The notes below the pieces were generated by a model. The model saw only the letters and a program-made list of their open reading frames with translations, ran no database searches and had not been told where the DNA came from. Of a stretch of 64,000 nt of DNA, positions 35,006-44,233 are shown one piece after another. The DNA comes from Actinacidiphila cocklensis (GTDB taxonomy: Bacteria > Actinomycetota > Actinomycetes > Streptomycetales > Streptomycetaceae). The stretch lies in contig NZ_CAJSLV010000035.1 of the NCBI RefSeq assembly GCF_907177275.1, forward strand, positions 1 through 64,000. The letters are read 5' to 3'. The first letter of the stretch is position 1, and each line of letters opens with the position of its first letter. The translations under genes and the position numbers were made by a program.

Positions 35006-36126
35006 GCTGGCGGGTGGTGCGCGGCGCGCGGATCGGGGCCATGGGGCGCTGGCTGACGGTGGTCGGGGCGGCCGGTGGTACGGGTCTGCTGCTGCTCTCC
35101 GCGCTCGGATGGGCGCTGGGGCACGCGCAGCCCGGCGCCGGCGCCGGTGCCGGGGTGCGGCTGGTGTGGTGCCTGCTGCCGGTCGCGATGACCGTGCAGC
35201 TCGCCGCTGTGGTCGGCCACGCCCAGCCGCTGGGGTGGTCGCGCTCGGGGCTCGCCGCGCTCGGGCTCGGCAGGACCGCGACCGTGCTGATCGGGGCGGC
35301 GGCCGCCGCGCTGGCCTGCGCCGCCGGCAGCGCGCTCGCCCTGCTGCTCTTCCTCTACCTGCGCGGCGACCTGGGCGGTGTGCCGTACGCGGGCTCCGCG
35401 TCCGGCGTGCTCGGCGCCGGGCACCGGCTGCCGGTCGCCGGCGCCGCGACGCTGCTGTCGGTGGTGCCGCTGGCCGCCGCCGGCCTTGCCGCGGCGGGGC
35501 TGTGGCAGCCGCGGCAGGCGAAGCCGGGTGCCCCGCCCGCGGGGCTGCCCTGGGGCGTCGCGCTGACCGCGGTAGGGCTCGCCGTCCAGGTGAGCGCGCC
35601 GCGCGGCGACACGCTGCCGCTGCCCAGTGGCCTGGGCTCGGTGTCACCCGCGACGGTGGCCGGCTGGCTGGTGGCGTCCGCGGGCCTGGTCGTCGCCGGG
35701 CCGGGCCTGGTGCACCTGTGCGGGCAGCTGCTGGCCCTGCACCGCCCGGGCGCGCTGCGGCTGCTGGCGGGCCGGGCGCTGCAGCAGGAGGCGCGCAGGA
35801 TCGGCCGCCCGCTCGGCCTGCTGTGCGCGACGGCCACCGCTGCCGTGACCGTCTACGACCTGCAGAGCGGCGACGGCCACCGGCTCGGCCCGCTCACGAG
35901 CTTCGCCGCGGCCTTGATCGGCGTGTGCGTGCTGGCGATCACGGGCACCGCGCTGCTGGAGGCCAGGAACGCAAGGGCGCGCTCCACTGCCGCGCTGCGC
36001 GACCTCGGTGCCTCGCCGAGCCTGCTGCGCGGCGCGGTCGTGCTGCGCGCCGGTGCGCTGCTCGCGGTCGCGGTCCCCCTGACGGCCCTGATCGCGGGGC
36101 TCGCGACCGTACCGGCGACACGGTGA
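34999..36126 (+). CDS. FtsX-like ABC transporter permease-type membrane protein
   Basis: This 375-aa integral membrane protein has roughly eight to ten hydrophobic segments and an Ala/Leu/Gly-rich composition. A cytoplasmic stretch near the C-terminus, STAALRDLGASPSLLRGAVV (about 332-351), resembles the coupling loop of FtsX/LolE/MacB permeases (L-R-x-L-G-A). There is no clear periplasmic core domain. Together with the ABC ATPase just upstream it would form an exporter or a mechanotransmission module; the cargo is unknown. It starts 77 nt after the ATPase stop, linked by a 28-codon ORF. Confidence 0.75.
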   Translation: MLSWRVVRGARIGAMGRWLTVVGAAGGTGLLLLSALGWALGHAQPGAGAGAGVRLVWCLLPVAMTVQLAAVVGHAQPLGWSRSGLAALGLGRTATVLIGAAAAALACAAGSALALLLFLYLRGDLGGVPYAGSASGVLGAGHRLPVAGAATLLSVVPLAAAGLAAAGLWQPRQAKPGAPPAGLPWGVALTAVGLAVQVSAPRGDTLPLPSGLGSVSPATVAGWLVASAGLVVAGPGLVHLCGQLLALHRPGALRLLAGRALQQEARRIGRPLGLLCATATAAVTVYDLQSGDGHRLGPLTSFAAALIGVCVLAITGTALLEARNARARSTAALRDLGASPSLLRGAVVLRAGALLAVAVPLTALIAGLATVPATR

Positions 36127-36152
36127 GCAGACCGGCGGGCTATCGTGCTGGC

Positions 36153-37265
36153 GTGCCTGCCGACGCCACCGCCCCGCCCGTACGTGAGATCGAGACCCTG
36201 GAGGAGTTCGACCGGGTCGCCCTGACCGGCTCCTTCGCCGGATACCGCCTGCAGGCCGTCGACCTGACGGACCGTACGTTCGCGCTGCTGGTCGCCGACA
36301 CCACGCAGGCGGTCTTCCTCGGCTGCCCGATGGAGCCGCAGGCGCTCGCCCATGTCAGGGCCGGCGGCGCACTGGTCTTCCCACCGGTCCCGCATCTGCC
36401 GTTCGACCCCTACCGGGCCGCGCTCTACAGCCCCGCCGAGCTGTACGCGGATCTCGCCGGGGGCTACGAGCACACCCCGGACGCCCGTGCGTACGAGTGG
36501 TTCCGGGCGACCGCGGCAGGCGGCGACATACTGGCGTCGATGCTGCGCTCCATCCACGACGACGCCGTGGCCGACGCCCTGGACGAGCATCTGTCGGGCG
36601 CCCGCGTGGTGGGCGTGATGGGCGGCCACGCCATAAAGCGCGGCACCGACGCCTACGCGGGCGCCGCCCGGCTCGGCCGTGCCCTGGCGCGCGAGGGCCT
36701 GACGGTGGCCACCGGCGGCGGGCCCGGCGCGATGGAGGCGGCGAACTTCGGCGCCTACGCGGCACCGCACGACGACGTGATGCTCGGCAAGGCGCTGTCC
36801 GTACTCGGCGGGGCGCCGTCCTTCCGACCGTCGGTCAGCGAGTGGGCGCTGACCGCCTTCGAGGTGCGCGAACGCTGGCCCGAGGGCGGGACCTCGCTGG
36901 GGGTGCCGACCTGGTTCTACGGCCACGAGCCGCCGAACGCCTTCGCCTCGCACGTGGCGAAGTTCTTCGCCAACGCGGTCCGCGAGGACGCCCTGCTGGC
37001 CCGCTGCAACGCCGGTGTGGTCTTCCTGCCGGGTGCGGCGGGCACCGTCCAGGAGATCTTCGACGCCGCGACGCCGAACTACTACTCCTCACGCGGCGAG
37101 CCCACCCCGATGGTGCTGGTCGACCGGGCGCACTGGACCGAGCAGCTGCCCGCCTGGCCGCTGCTCAGCGCGCTGGCCCGCGACCACCCGATGGCGTGGC
37201 GCATCGCACTGGTCGAGTCGGTGACCGAGGTGCCGGGCGCGCTGGCCCGGCTGGCGGAGAAATGA
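36153..37265 (+). CDS. LOG family protein (lysine decarboxylase-like nucleotide hydrolase)
   Basis: This 370-aa protein has a Rossmann-like LOG domain (about 130-350). GVMGGHAIKRG is followed by ATGGGPGAMEAAN. The catalytic motif is PGAAGTVQE, where the family consensus is PGGxGTxxE, so one Gly is Ala. LOG proteins release bases from nucleoside monophosphates (cytokinin activation type); the old name 'lysine decarboxylase' is misleading. I start at GTG 36153 because codon use upstream is poor and TATCGT about 6 nt before it would suit a leaderless promoter. A GTG at 36123, overlapping the previous stop, is an alternative. Confidence 0.85.
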   Translation: MPADATAPPVREIETLEEFDRVALTGSFAGYRLQAVDLTDRTFALLVADTTQAVFLGCPMEPQALAHVRAGGALVFPPVPHLPFDPYRAALYSPAELYADLAGGYEHTPDARAYEWFRATAAGGDILASMLRSIHDDAVADALDEHLSGARVVGVMGGHAIKRGTDAYAGAARLGRALAREGLTVATGGGPGAMEAANFGAYAAPHDDVMLGKALSVLGGAPSFRPSVSEWALTAFEVRERWPEGGTSLGVPTWFYGHEPPNAFASHVAKFFANAVREDALLARCNAGVVFLPGAAGTVQEIFDAATPNYYSSRGEPTPMVLVDRAHWTEQLPAWPLLSALARDHPMAWRIALVESVTEVPGALARLAEK

Positions 37266-37287
37266 GCACAGGGCGCCTGCTGGGCCG

Positions 37288-37767
37288 TCAGCCGGCCGCC
37301 GCGACCGCGTCCTCCAGCTCCCTGACCACGATCTTCTTCATGCCCATCATCGACTTCATCGCGGCCTGGGACCTCGCCGGGTCGGGGTCGGCGATCAGCT
37401 CCTGAAGGCGCCGGGGCACGATCTGCCAGGAGACGCCGAAGCGGTCCTTGAGCCAGCCGCAGGGACCCTCCTCGCCGCCGTTCCCGGTCAGCGCGGTCCA
37501 CAGGCGGTCGACCTCCTCCTGGGACTCGCAGTCGACGGACAGCGAGATGGCCTCGTTGAAGGTGAACTCCGGCCCGCCGTTGAGCGCCAGGTAGCGCTGC
37601 CCCGCCAGCTCGAACTCCACGATCATCACGCTGCCGGGAGCACCGGGGCCGGACTCGCCGTACCGCTGCACGCTGACCGTCCGCGAGTCGTCGAACAGCG
37701 AGGTGTAGAAGGACGCGGCCTCCTCCGCCCGGCCGTCGTACCAGAGGAAGGTGGTGATCTTCTGCAT
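37288..37767 (-). CDS. VOC family protein (PhnB-like)
   Basis: This 159-aa protein has the vicinal oxygen chelate/PhnB fold. It starts ITTFLWYDGRAEEAASFYTSLF, then FNEAISLSVDCESQEEVDRL, and ends with DRFGVSWQIVP. Such proteins bind a metal and a small substrate; many are annotated as glyoxalase or 3-demethylubiquinone methyltransferase-like, which does not establish a reaction. It converges with the LOG gene (22 nt between stops). No partner gene suggests its job. Confidence 0.88.
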   Translation of the reverse strand: MQKITTFLWYDGRAEEAASFYTSLFDDSRTVSVQRYGESGPGAPGSVMIVEFELAGQRYLALNGGPEFTFNEAISLSVDCESQEEVDRLWTALTGNGGEEGPCGWLKDRFGVSWQIVPRRLQELIADPDPARSQAAMKSMMGMKKIVVRELEDAVAAAG

Positions 37768-37902
37768 GGTGTCCGCTCCCGGATCTCGTCGGCTGGAGGG
37801 CGTCCTCGCGCCTCCAGCAGATAGGACGGTTCGGGTCGGCGAAACTCATCGGTGCCGTTCGGGTGGTCCCGCGGGCCGCGGCGGCGGGCGCGGGAGCCGA
37901 GG

Positions 37903-38985
37903 TCAGCCGGGCAGGACGACGACGTCCTCGGGGTCGAAGTCGACGCCGACCGTCGCGCCCTCGCGCGGCGCGGCCCGCAGCGCGCACTCCGCCTCCAGCA
38001 GCGGCCCGCGCTCCGGCCGCAGGCGTACCGCGACATGGCCGCCGCGGAAGGTGCGGGCGATCACCTCGCAGCGCAGGGCGCCCTCGGCGGACAGCAGGAC
38101 CCCGGTGGGGCGGACCAGCAGCCGGCAGGGGCCGTCGGGAGTACCGGCGGGCACCGGCAGCCTGCCCCAGTCGGTGACGGCGGTGCCGCCGGCGACCACG
38201 GCGTCGGCGATGGCGTCGAAGCCGAGGAAACGGGCGACGAACTCGTCCGCCGGGTGCTGCCAGACCTCCAGCGGGGTGCCGCTCTGGGCGATCCTGCCTT
38301 CCCGCATCAGCACCACCCGGTCGGCCAGCGCGAAGGCCTCGCCCTGGTCGTGGGTGACGGCGAGCACGGTGGTGCCGAGCCGGCCGAAGAGCTGCCGCAG
38401 CTCCACCACCAGGCGTTCGCGCAGCGAGCGGTCGAGCTGGCCGAGCGGCTCGTCCAGCATCAGCAGCCGCGGCTCGGGCGCCAGCGCGCGGGCCAGCGCG
38501 ACCCGCTGCTGCTCGCCGCCCGACAGGGTGGCGACGGCGCGGGTCTGCGCGTCCGGCAGTCCGACCAGGTCGAGCAGTTCGGCCACCCGGCGCTGCCGCT
38601 GCTCGCGCGGCGCCTTGTGCATCCGCGGCCCGAAGCCGACGTTGCCGCCGACGTCGCGCTGCGGGAAGAGCTGGTGGTCCTGGAACATCAGCCCGACGCC
38701 GCGGCGGTGCGCGGGCACGTCGCGCTGGTCGGCGCCGCCGAGCAGCACCCGGCCGTCGTCCAGTGCGGTCAGTCCCGCGACGGCCCGCAGCAGCGTGGAC
38801 TTGCCGCTGCCGCTGGGTCCCAGGACGCTGACGATCTCGTGTTCCGCGACGTCCAGGTCGACGGCGTCCAGCGCGGTCCGCGCCCCGAAGCGTACGGTCG
38901 CGGCGTCCAGCCGGAGCAGCGCGGTGTCCGCGGCCTCGGCGGCATCCGCGGTGGCGCGTGCGGTGTGTGTGGTGCGGGTGGTCAC
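37903..38985 (-). CDS. thiQ: Thiamine ABC transporter ATP-binding protein
   Basis: This is the ATPase of a thiamine/TPP importer. The 360-aa protein has Walker A LGPSGSGKSTLL (about 55-66), Q-loop FQDHQLFPQ, signature LSGGEQQRVALARAL, Walker B LLMLDEPLGQLD and H-loop VTHDQGEAF. A TOBE-like C-terminal region (about 275-355) is more typical of iron(III)-type importers, but the TPP riboswitch upstream points to thiamine. The GTG at 38983-38985 overlaps the permease stop (GTGA), indicating translational coupling. It is the last gene of the thiB-thiP-thiQ operon. Confidence 0.85.
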   Translation of the reverse strand: MTTRTTHTARATADAAEAADTALLRLDAATVRFGARTALDAVDLDVAEHEIVSVLGPSGSGKSTLLRAVAGLTALDDGRVLLGGADQRDVPAHRRGVGLMFQDHQLFPQRDVGGNVGFGPRMHKAPREQRQRRVAELLDLVGLPDAQTRAVATLSGGEQQRVALARALAPEPRLLMLDEPLGQLDRSLRERLVVELRQLFGRLGTTVLAVTHDQGEAFALADRVVLMREGRIAQSGTPLEVWQHPADEFVARFLGFDAIADAVVAGGTAVTDWGRLPVPAGTPDGPCRLLVRPTGVLLSAEGALRCEVIARTFRGGHVAVRLRPERGPLLEAECALRAAPREGATVGVDFDPEDVVVLPG

Positions 38986-40691
38986 AACTCCCCCGATCCG
39001 GTGGTGCGCAGCGATTCGAGCACCAGCAGCGAGGCGGCGCAGACGACCATCAGGACGGTGCTCAGGGCCATCGCCTGGCCGTAGTTGAGCGCGCCCGCGC
39101 GGCCCAGCAGCCGGGCGACGGCGACCGGCAGGGTGGGGTCGTCGGGGCGCGCGATGAAGACGGTGGCGCCGAACTCGCCCAGGGAGACGGCGAAGGCGAA
39201 TCCCGCGGCAATTGCCACGGCCCGGGAGACCAGCGGCAGTTCGACCTCCCGCCAGACCCGCCACGGGGACGCCCCGAGCACCGCCGCGGCCTCGCGCAGC
39301 CGCTCGTCGACGGCCCGCAGGACCGGCAGCATCACCCGCACCACGAAGGGCGTCCCGACCAGCGCCTGGGCGAGCGGCACCAGCAACCAGGAGTCCCGCA
39401 GGTCCAGCGGCGGCTTGTCGAGGGCGATGAGGAAGCCGAAGCCCACGGTGACCGCGGAGGTGCCCAGCGGCAGCATCAGCAGTGCGTCGAAGCCGCGGAC
39501 CAGCCGCCCCGCCCTGCGCACCAGTGCCGCGGCGGCCAGCCCGCCGACGGCCAGTGCGATGACGGTGGCGATGGCGGCGAAGCGCAGCGAATTGCCCACC
39601 GTCTGCCACGGGGCGACGCTGAAGGTGCCGCCGTCGGTGGAGCCGAGCGCCCGGTAGAAGGCCAGCCCGTAGCCGCTCGGGGTGTCGAAGGAGCGGGCCA
39701 CCAGCACGCCCAGCGGCAGCAGGATGAGCACCCCGACCACCGCGAGGACCGCGCCCAGCAGCGTGCGTTCCGCGGCCCCGCGCGGCCGGTGCGCGGTCAG
39801 CGCCGGGTCCACCAGCCGCAGCGCCGACTCCCTGCGGCGTACCGTCCAGCCGTGCAGCGCGAGGATCGCGGCGACGGCGGCGAACTGCAGCAGGGTCAGC
39901 ACGGCGGCGGTCGGCAGGTCGAAGACCTCGGCGGTCTGCCGGTAGATCTCCACCTCCAGGGTGGAGTACATGGGGCCGCCCAGTACCTGGATCACGCCGA
40001 AGGAGGTGAAGGTGAACAGGAACACCATCAGCGCCGCAGCGGCCACCGAGGGGCCGAGCGCGGGCAGCGTGACCCGGCGCCAGGCGGCGAACCGGGACGC
40101 GCCGAGCATCCTGGCGGCCTCTTCCTGCGCCGGGTCGAGCTGCGCCCACAGACCGCCGACGGTGCGGACCACGACGGCGTAGTTGAAGAAGACGTGAGCG
40201 ATCAGGATCGCCCACACACTGGTGTCGAGCCGCACCCCGAAAAGGGAGTCGGTGAAGCCGTCGCGCCCGAGCAGGGCCAGGAAGGCGGAGCCGGCGACGA
40301 CGGTCGGCAGCACGAAGGGCACGGTGACGACCGCGCGCAGCAGGCGCCGCCCGGGGAAGTCCAGCCGGGCGAAGGCGTACGCGCCGGGCAGCGCGACCAG
40401 CAGCGTCAGACCCGTGGACGCGGCGGCCTGCCAGCAGGTGAACCACAGCACGTGGCGGATGCCGGCGTCGCCCGCCACGTCGGCGATCCGGCCGAACTGC
40501 CAGCTGCCGCCCTGGTGCAGGCCGCGGGTGACGATCGCGCCCACCGGATAGGCGAAGAAGGCCGCGAAGAACAGCAGCGGGAGCGCCATCAGTGCGGCGC
40601 GGACGCCGGCCCTGCGCACGCCCCCGGCGGCCGCACCGGTGCCGCGGGGCGTGCGGGTGCCGCGGTCGTACGCCGCGCGCAGCGCGCTCAC
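38982..40691 (-). CDS. thiP: Thiamine ABC transporter permease, two-domain
   Basis: This 569-aa permease is a tandem fusion of two permease halves, as in ThiP and FbpB. Each half has an EAA loop: EEAARMLGASRFAAWRRVTL (about 198) and REAAAVLGASPWRVWREVEL (about 470). It has about twelve membrane helices. The GTG at 40689-40691 lies 7 nt after the thiB stop. The family also includes ferric-iron permeases; the TPP riboswitch in front of thiB decides for thiamine. Confidence 0.88.
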   Translation of the reverse strand: MSALRAAYDRGTRTPRGTGAAAGGVRRAGVRAALMALPLLFFAAFFAYPVGAIVTRGLHQGGSWQFGRIADVAGDAGIRHVLWFTCWQAAASTGLTLLVALPGAYAFARLDFPGRRLLRAVVTVPFVLPTVVAGSAFLALLGRDGFTDSLFGVRLDTSVWAILIAHVFFNYAVVVRTVGGLWAQLDPAQEEAARMLGASRFAAWRRVTLPALGPSVAAAALMVFLFTFTSFGVIQVLGGPMYSTLEVEIYRQTAEVFDLPTAAVLTLLQFAAVAAILALHGWTVRRRESALRLVDPALTAHRPRGAAERTLLGAVLAVVGVLILLPLGVLVARSFDTPSGYGLAFYRALGSTDGGTFSVAPWQTVGNSLRFAAIATVIALAVGGLAAAALVRRAGRLVRGFDALLMLPLGTSAVTVGFGFLIALDKPPLDLRDSWLLVPLAQALVGTPFVVRVMLPVLRAVDERLREAAAVLGASPWRVWREVELPLVSRAVAIAAGFAFAVSLGEFGATVFIARPDDPTLPVAVARLLGRAGALNYGQAMALSTVLMVVCAASLLVLESLRTTGSGEL

Positions 40692-40698
40692 CGTGCGG

Positions 40699-41805
40699 TC
40701 ACTTCAGGACGATCGAGTTCCACGCGCCGACCCAGTCGTCGCGGTCGGCGGCGATCTTGTCCGGGGGAAGCGTCGCCGGGTTCTCGATCTTCGCGCCGTA
40801 CTTGACGAAGACCGGCGGCTCGACGGCGTCCTTGCGGACCGGGTCGACGTACATCTGCAGCGGCATGTCCTGCTGGAAGGTCTTGCCGAGCATGAAGTCG
40901 ATCAGCGCCTGGCCTCCAGCGGTGTTCTTCGCGCCGTGCAGCAGGCCGGCGAACTCGATCTGCCGGAAGCAGGTGCCGGTGGCCACCCCCACGGGTGACT
41001 GGGCGGGTTCGGGGCTGACGCCGACGACCTCGGCGGGCGGGCTGGAGGCGTAGGAGACGACCAGCGGGCGGTCGCCCTTGGCCTGCTTGCCGGCCGATGA
41101 GCCGGAGAAGCGGTCGTTGTAGGCCTGCTCCCAGCCGTCGACGACCTCGACGCCGTTGCTCTTGAGCTGCTTCCAGTAGCCCTGCCATCCCCCGTCGCCG
41201 TAGGTGGCGGCGCTGCCCAGCAGGAAGGCCAGGCCGGGCGAGGACGTCGAGACGTTCTCGGTGACCAGCAGGTTCTTGTAGGCCGGCTTGACCAGGTCGG
41301 CGAAGGTCTGCGGCGGCGCGAGGTGGTGGGCGGTGAAGTAGGCCCGGTCGTAGTTGACGCAGACGTCGCCGGAGTCGATCGGGGTGACCCGGTGCTCGGC
41401 CGCGTCGAGCTGCACGTCGGCCGGCACCTGGGCGAGGTCCTTGGCCGTGTACGGGGTGAACAGGCCGTTGTCGAGCGCCCGGGACAGCAGGGTGTTGTCG
41501 ACGCCGAAGAAGACGTCGCCGCGCGGGTGGTCCTTGGTGAGGATGGCCTGGTTGACGGCCGCTCCCGCGTCGCCGCCGCGCAGCACCTTGACCGTGTAGC
41601 CGGTCTCCTTGGTGAACTCGGCGAGCACCTGCTTGGAGGCGGCGAAGGAGTCGTGGCTGACCAGCGTGACGGTCTTGGAGCCGGACGCCCCCGCGGCCTC
41701 GTCGGTGCCCTTGTCCTTCGAGTCGCTGCCGCACGCGGCCAGCACGGTGGCGGCGGCGGTGGCCAGGACCAGCGCGCCGACGGCACGCCGAGGTGTGGTT
41801 CTCAT
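40699..41805 (-). CDS. thiB: Thiamine-binding periplasmic-type lipoprotein
   Basis: This is the solute receptor of the thiamine/TPP importer, 368 aa. It has a signal peptide (about 1-24) with a lipobox LAACG. The mature protein has KTVTLVSHDSFAASKQVLAEF and the typical PRGDVFFGVDNTLLSRA, then VVDGWEQAYNDRFSG and PLVVSYASSPPAEV, as in ThiB. It is the first gene after the TPP riboswitch. Its own ribosome-binding sequence (GGGAG) belongs to the 3' end of the aptamer, so ligand binding could block translation initiation. Confidence 0.92.
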   Translation of the reverse strand: MRTTPRRAVGALVLATAAATVLAACGSDSKDKGTDEAAGASGSKTVTLVSHDSFAASKQVLAEFTKETGYTVKVLRGGDAGAAVNQAILTKDHPRGDVFFGVDNTLLSRALDNGLFTPYTAKDLAQVPADVQLDAAEHRVTPIDSGDVCVNYDRAYFTAHHLAPPQTFADLVKPAYKNLLVTENVSTSSPGLAFLLGSAATYGDGGWQGYWKQLKSNGVEVVDGWEQAYNDRFSGSSAGKQAKGDRPLVVSYASSPPAEVVGVSPEPAQSPVGVATGTCFRQIEFAGLLHGAKNTAGGQALIDFMLGKTFQQDMPLQMYVDPVRKDAVEPPVFVKYGAKIENPATLPPDKIAADRDDWVGAWNSIVLK

Positions 41806-41812
41806 CTGCGGT

Positions 41813-41917
41813 GACTCCCTACGCCGGTATGACCCGGATCAGGTGGGAGGGTCTGCGGCCTGAGACCCCGAACGGGTCACTCGCCGCACTCTCAGCGCCG
41901 TCGCAGGCGCTCCCCTG
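41813..41917 (-). promoter_or_regulatory. TPP riboswitch (THI element)
   Basis: Read on the minus strand, the leader of thiB contains the conserved THI-box pieces in order: AGGGGAGCGCC, then GGCGCTGAGAGTGCGGC, then CCCACCTGATCCGGGTCATA, then ACCGGCGTAGGGAGTC. CTGAGA and ACCTGATC...GTCATACCGGCGTAGGGA are the hallmark pyrimidine- and pyrophosphate-sensor core. The 3' end carries GGGAG 8 nt before the thiB ATG, so control is probably at translation initiation, with TPP shutting the uptake operon off. Confidence 0.95.
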
Positions 41918-41960
41918 TCGGAATGTTCTGTTGTACGACTCTACGACTGTACGTCTGCCG

Positions 41961-41975
41961 ACGGTCGCCGACCGT
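41961..41975. repeat. Small inverted repeat between rlmN and the thi leader
   Basis: ACGGTC (41961-41966) and GACCGT (41970-41975) form a 6-bp stem with a 3-nt loop, 15 nt from the rlmN stop. It could end rlmN transcripts or lie in the thi promoter. Just beside it, CTACGACTGTACG and nearby direct repeats on the minus strand (AGTCGTAG, AGTCGTAC) may belong to the thi promoter region. Confidence 0.35.
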
Positions 41976-41989
41976 ACGATAGCAGCAGG

Positions 41990-43096
41990 TCAGCGCTCGG
42001 CTGCCGCGAGCTGCCCGCAGGCGCCGTCGATCTCCTGGCCGCGGGTGTCGCGGACGGTCACGGGCACGCCGTGCGCCTCCAGGGCGGCCACGAACGCCCG
42101 CTCGTCCTCGGGCCTGGACGCCGTCCACTTCGAGCCGGGCGTCGGGTTGAGCGGGATCAGGTTGACGTGCACCCGGTGGTTCTTCAACAGCCTGCCCAGC
42201 CGGTCGGCACGCCACGCCTGGTCGTTCACATCGCGGATCAGCGCGTACTCGATGGAGATCCGGCGGCCCGAGACCTCGGCGTAGTGCCAGGCCGCGTCCA
42301 GCACCTCGCGGACCTTCCAACGGGTGTTGACCGGAACCAGGGTGTCGCGCAGCTCGTCGTCCGGAGCGTGCAGCGACACTGCCAGACGGCACTTGAAGCC
42401 CTCGTCCGCGAAGCGGTACATCGCCGGCACCAGGCCCACCGTGGAGACGGTGATGCCGCGCTGCGACAGCCCCAGGCCGTCGGGCTCGGGGTCGGTGAGC
42501 CGGCGGATGGCGCCGACGACCCGCTTGTAGTTGGCCAGCGGTTCGCCCATGCCCATGAAGACGATGTTCGACAGCCGTGCCGCACCACCGGGGACCTCGC
42601 CGTCGCGCAGCGACTTCATGCCGGCGACGATCTGGTGCACGATCTCGGCGGTCGACAGGTTCCGGTCCAGACCGGCCTGTCCCGTGGCGCAGAAGGGGCA
42701 GTTCATGCCGCAGCCGGCCTGTGACGAGATGCACATGGTGACGCGGTCGGGGTAGCGCATCAGCACCGACTCCACGAGCGTCCCGTCGAAGAGCTTCCAC
42801 AGCGTCTTGCGGGTGTCGCCGTCGTCGCACGTGGCGTGCCGCACGACGGTCATCAGCTCGGGCAGCAGGTCCCCGGCGAGCTTGCCGCGGGTCGCCGCCG
42901 GGATGTCCGTCCAGGCGGCCGGGTCGTCCGCGAACCGTGCGAAGTAGTGCTGCGACAGCTGCTTGGCCCGGAACGGCTTCTCACCGAGCGCGGCCACCGC
43001 CTCACGTCGTTCGGCGGGCGAGAGGTCGGCAAGATGCCGCGGGGGCTTCTTGGCCCCGCGCGGCACGGCGAAAGTCAGTTCTCCGGGTGCAGGCAT
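41990..43096 (-). CDS. rlmN: 23S rRNA (adenine2503-C2)/tRNA methyltransferase RlmN
   Basis: RlmN is a radical-SAM enzyme that methylates A2503 of 23S rRNA and A37 of some tRNAs. The 368-aa protein has the CxxxCxxC cluster motif in [10 protein letters not shown] (about 130-139) and [11 protein letters not shown] for SAM binding. [11 protein letters not shown] follows, and the second catalytic Cys is in GACGQ near the C-terminus. I start at ATG 43094-43096 (MPAPGELTF); 16 codons upstream are non-conserved. It lies 58 nt downstream of cdsA. Confidence 0.96.
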   Translation of the reverse strand: MPAPGELTFAVPRGAKKPPRHLADLSPAERREAVAALGEKPFRAKQLSQHYFARFADDPAAWTDIPAATRGKLAGDLLPELMTVVRHATCDDGDTRKTLWKLFDGTLVESVLMRYPDRVTMCISSQAGCGMNCPFCATGQAGLDRNLSTAEIVHQIVAGMKSLRDGEVPGGAARLSNIVFMGMGEPLANYKRVVGAIRRLTDPEPDGLGLSQRGITVSTVGLVPAMYRFADEGFKCRLAVSLHAPDDELRDTLVPVNTRWKVREVLDAAWHYAEVSGRRISIEYALIRDVNDQAWRADRLGRLLKNHRVHVNLIPLNPTPGSKWTASRPEDERAFVAALEAHGVPVTVRDTRGQEIDGACGQLAAAER

Positions 43097-43154
43097 GATT
43101 AGTCCAGTGTCGCAGACTCCGGGAGAGCCGTTCGCCGCAGGCAAAAACGGGGGC

Positions 43155-44153
43155 CTAGCCCTTGCCGACGAAGGCGACCAGGAGCAGCCAGACCACCGGG
43201 GCGGTCGGCAGGAGGCTGTCGAGCCGGTCCATGATGCCGCCGTGGCCCGGGAGCAGGGTGCCCATGTCCTTGATGTCCAGGTCGCGCTTGATCATGGACT
43301 CGCCGAGGTCGCCGAGAGTGGCGCTGACGGCCGCGGCCAGGCCCAGCAGCAGGCCCTGCCACCAGTGGCCGCCGTCGATGAAGTACTCCATCAGCAGGGC
43401 GCCGGCCACCATGGCGAAGGCGATGGCGCCGAGTAGGCCCTCCCGGGTCTTGCCGGGGCTGATGCGGGGGGCGAGTTTGTGGCTGCCGAAGCGCCAGCCG
43501 ACCGCGTAGGCGCCGGTGTCGCTGATCACGGTGAGCAGCAGGAAGACCAGCACCCGGCGGGGGCCGTCGTCCGCGGCGAGCATCATCACCACGAAGGTGG
43601 CGAGGAAGGGGACGTAGAAGGCGGCGAAGACGCCGGCGGTGACGTCCTTGAGGTAGTCGTGCGGGGGTTCGGTCATCCGCCAGACCAGGATGGCCAGCGA
43701 TGTCAGCGCCATCGCCACCCAGGCGCCGTCGGCGCCGCGCAGATAGCCGGCGACCACCATGGCGGCGCCGCCGACCGCGAGCGGGATCAGCGGGACCCGG
43801 ATGTCCTTGCGCTCCGCGAGGCGCGAGGTCAGCTCCCACACGCCGACGACCACGGCGACCACGACGACGCCGACGAAGACCGCTTTGACGATGAAGAGCG
43901 CCGCGAGGACGACCACGCCGAGCCCGACCCCGACCCCTATCGCGGCCTGCAGGTTCCGCCCGGCGGACTTCTTCGCTGGGGCGGGAGGCTGCGGCGGCGG
44001 CTGGGGCGCCGAGGCCGGGGGTGGCGGTGGCATAGGAGGAGTCTTCCCCCTGATGCCGCTTTCCGCGGCGGAACCCGCCGTTGCCGTGACCGTGTCCTCG
44101 GGCGCTCCCCAGTGGCCGGCGCGTGGCGAAGCGCCCCAGGAAGAGTCGTTCAC
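43155..44153 (-). CDS. cdsA: Phosphatidate cytidylyltransferase
   Basis: CdsA makes CDP-diacylglycerol from phosphatidate and CTP, feeding all phospholipid synthesis. The 332-aa membrane protein has about eight transmembrane segments after a Pro-rich N-terminus (about 40-60) that is an actinobacterial addition. The family signature near the C-terminus is intact: [14 protein letters not shown] followed by [13 protein letters not shown], giving the S-x3-K-R...K-D...P-G-H-G-G...D-R-x-D pattern. It starts at GTG 44151-44153, 80 nt after frr, in the conserved rpsB-tsf-pyrH-frr-cdsA order. Confidence 0.95.
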   Translation of the reverse strand: MNDSSWGASPRAGHWGAPEDTVTATAGSAAESGIRGKTPPMPPPPPASAPQPPPQPPAPAKKSAGRNLQAAIGVGVGLGVVVLAALFIVKAVFVGVVVVAVVVGVWELTSRLAERKDIRVPLIPLAVGGAAMVVAGYLRGADGAWVAMALTSLAILVWRMTEPPHDYLKDVTAGVFAAFYVPFLATFVVMMLAADDGPRRVLVFLLLTVISDTGAYAVGWRFGSHKLAPRISPGKTREGLLGAIAFAMVAGALLMEYFIDGGHWWQGLLLGLAAAVSATLGDLGESMIKRDLDIKDMGTLLPGHGGIMDRLDSLLPTAPVVWLLLVAFVGKG

Positions 44154-44233
44154 TGAGCTTCGCCTCGCGTCGTCGTCGGGGGTCGTGAGAGCCGGATTGG
44201 GTCGGGCGGCAGGTGCCGGGAGCGGGCCGGAGG

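Noticed and set aside
35109..36122. Upstream part of the long plus-strand frame containing the LOG gene
   Set aside because: The region before about 36123 is covered by the FtsX-like gene in another frame with proper membrane segments; only the part after 36153 is LOG-like.
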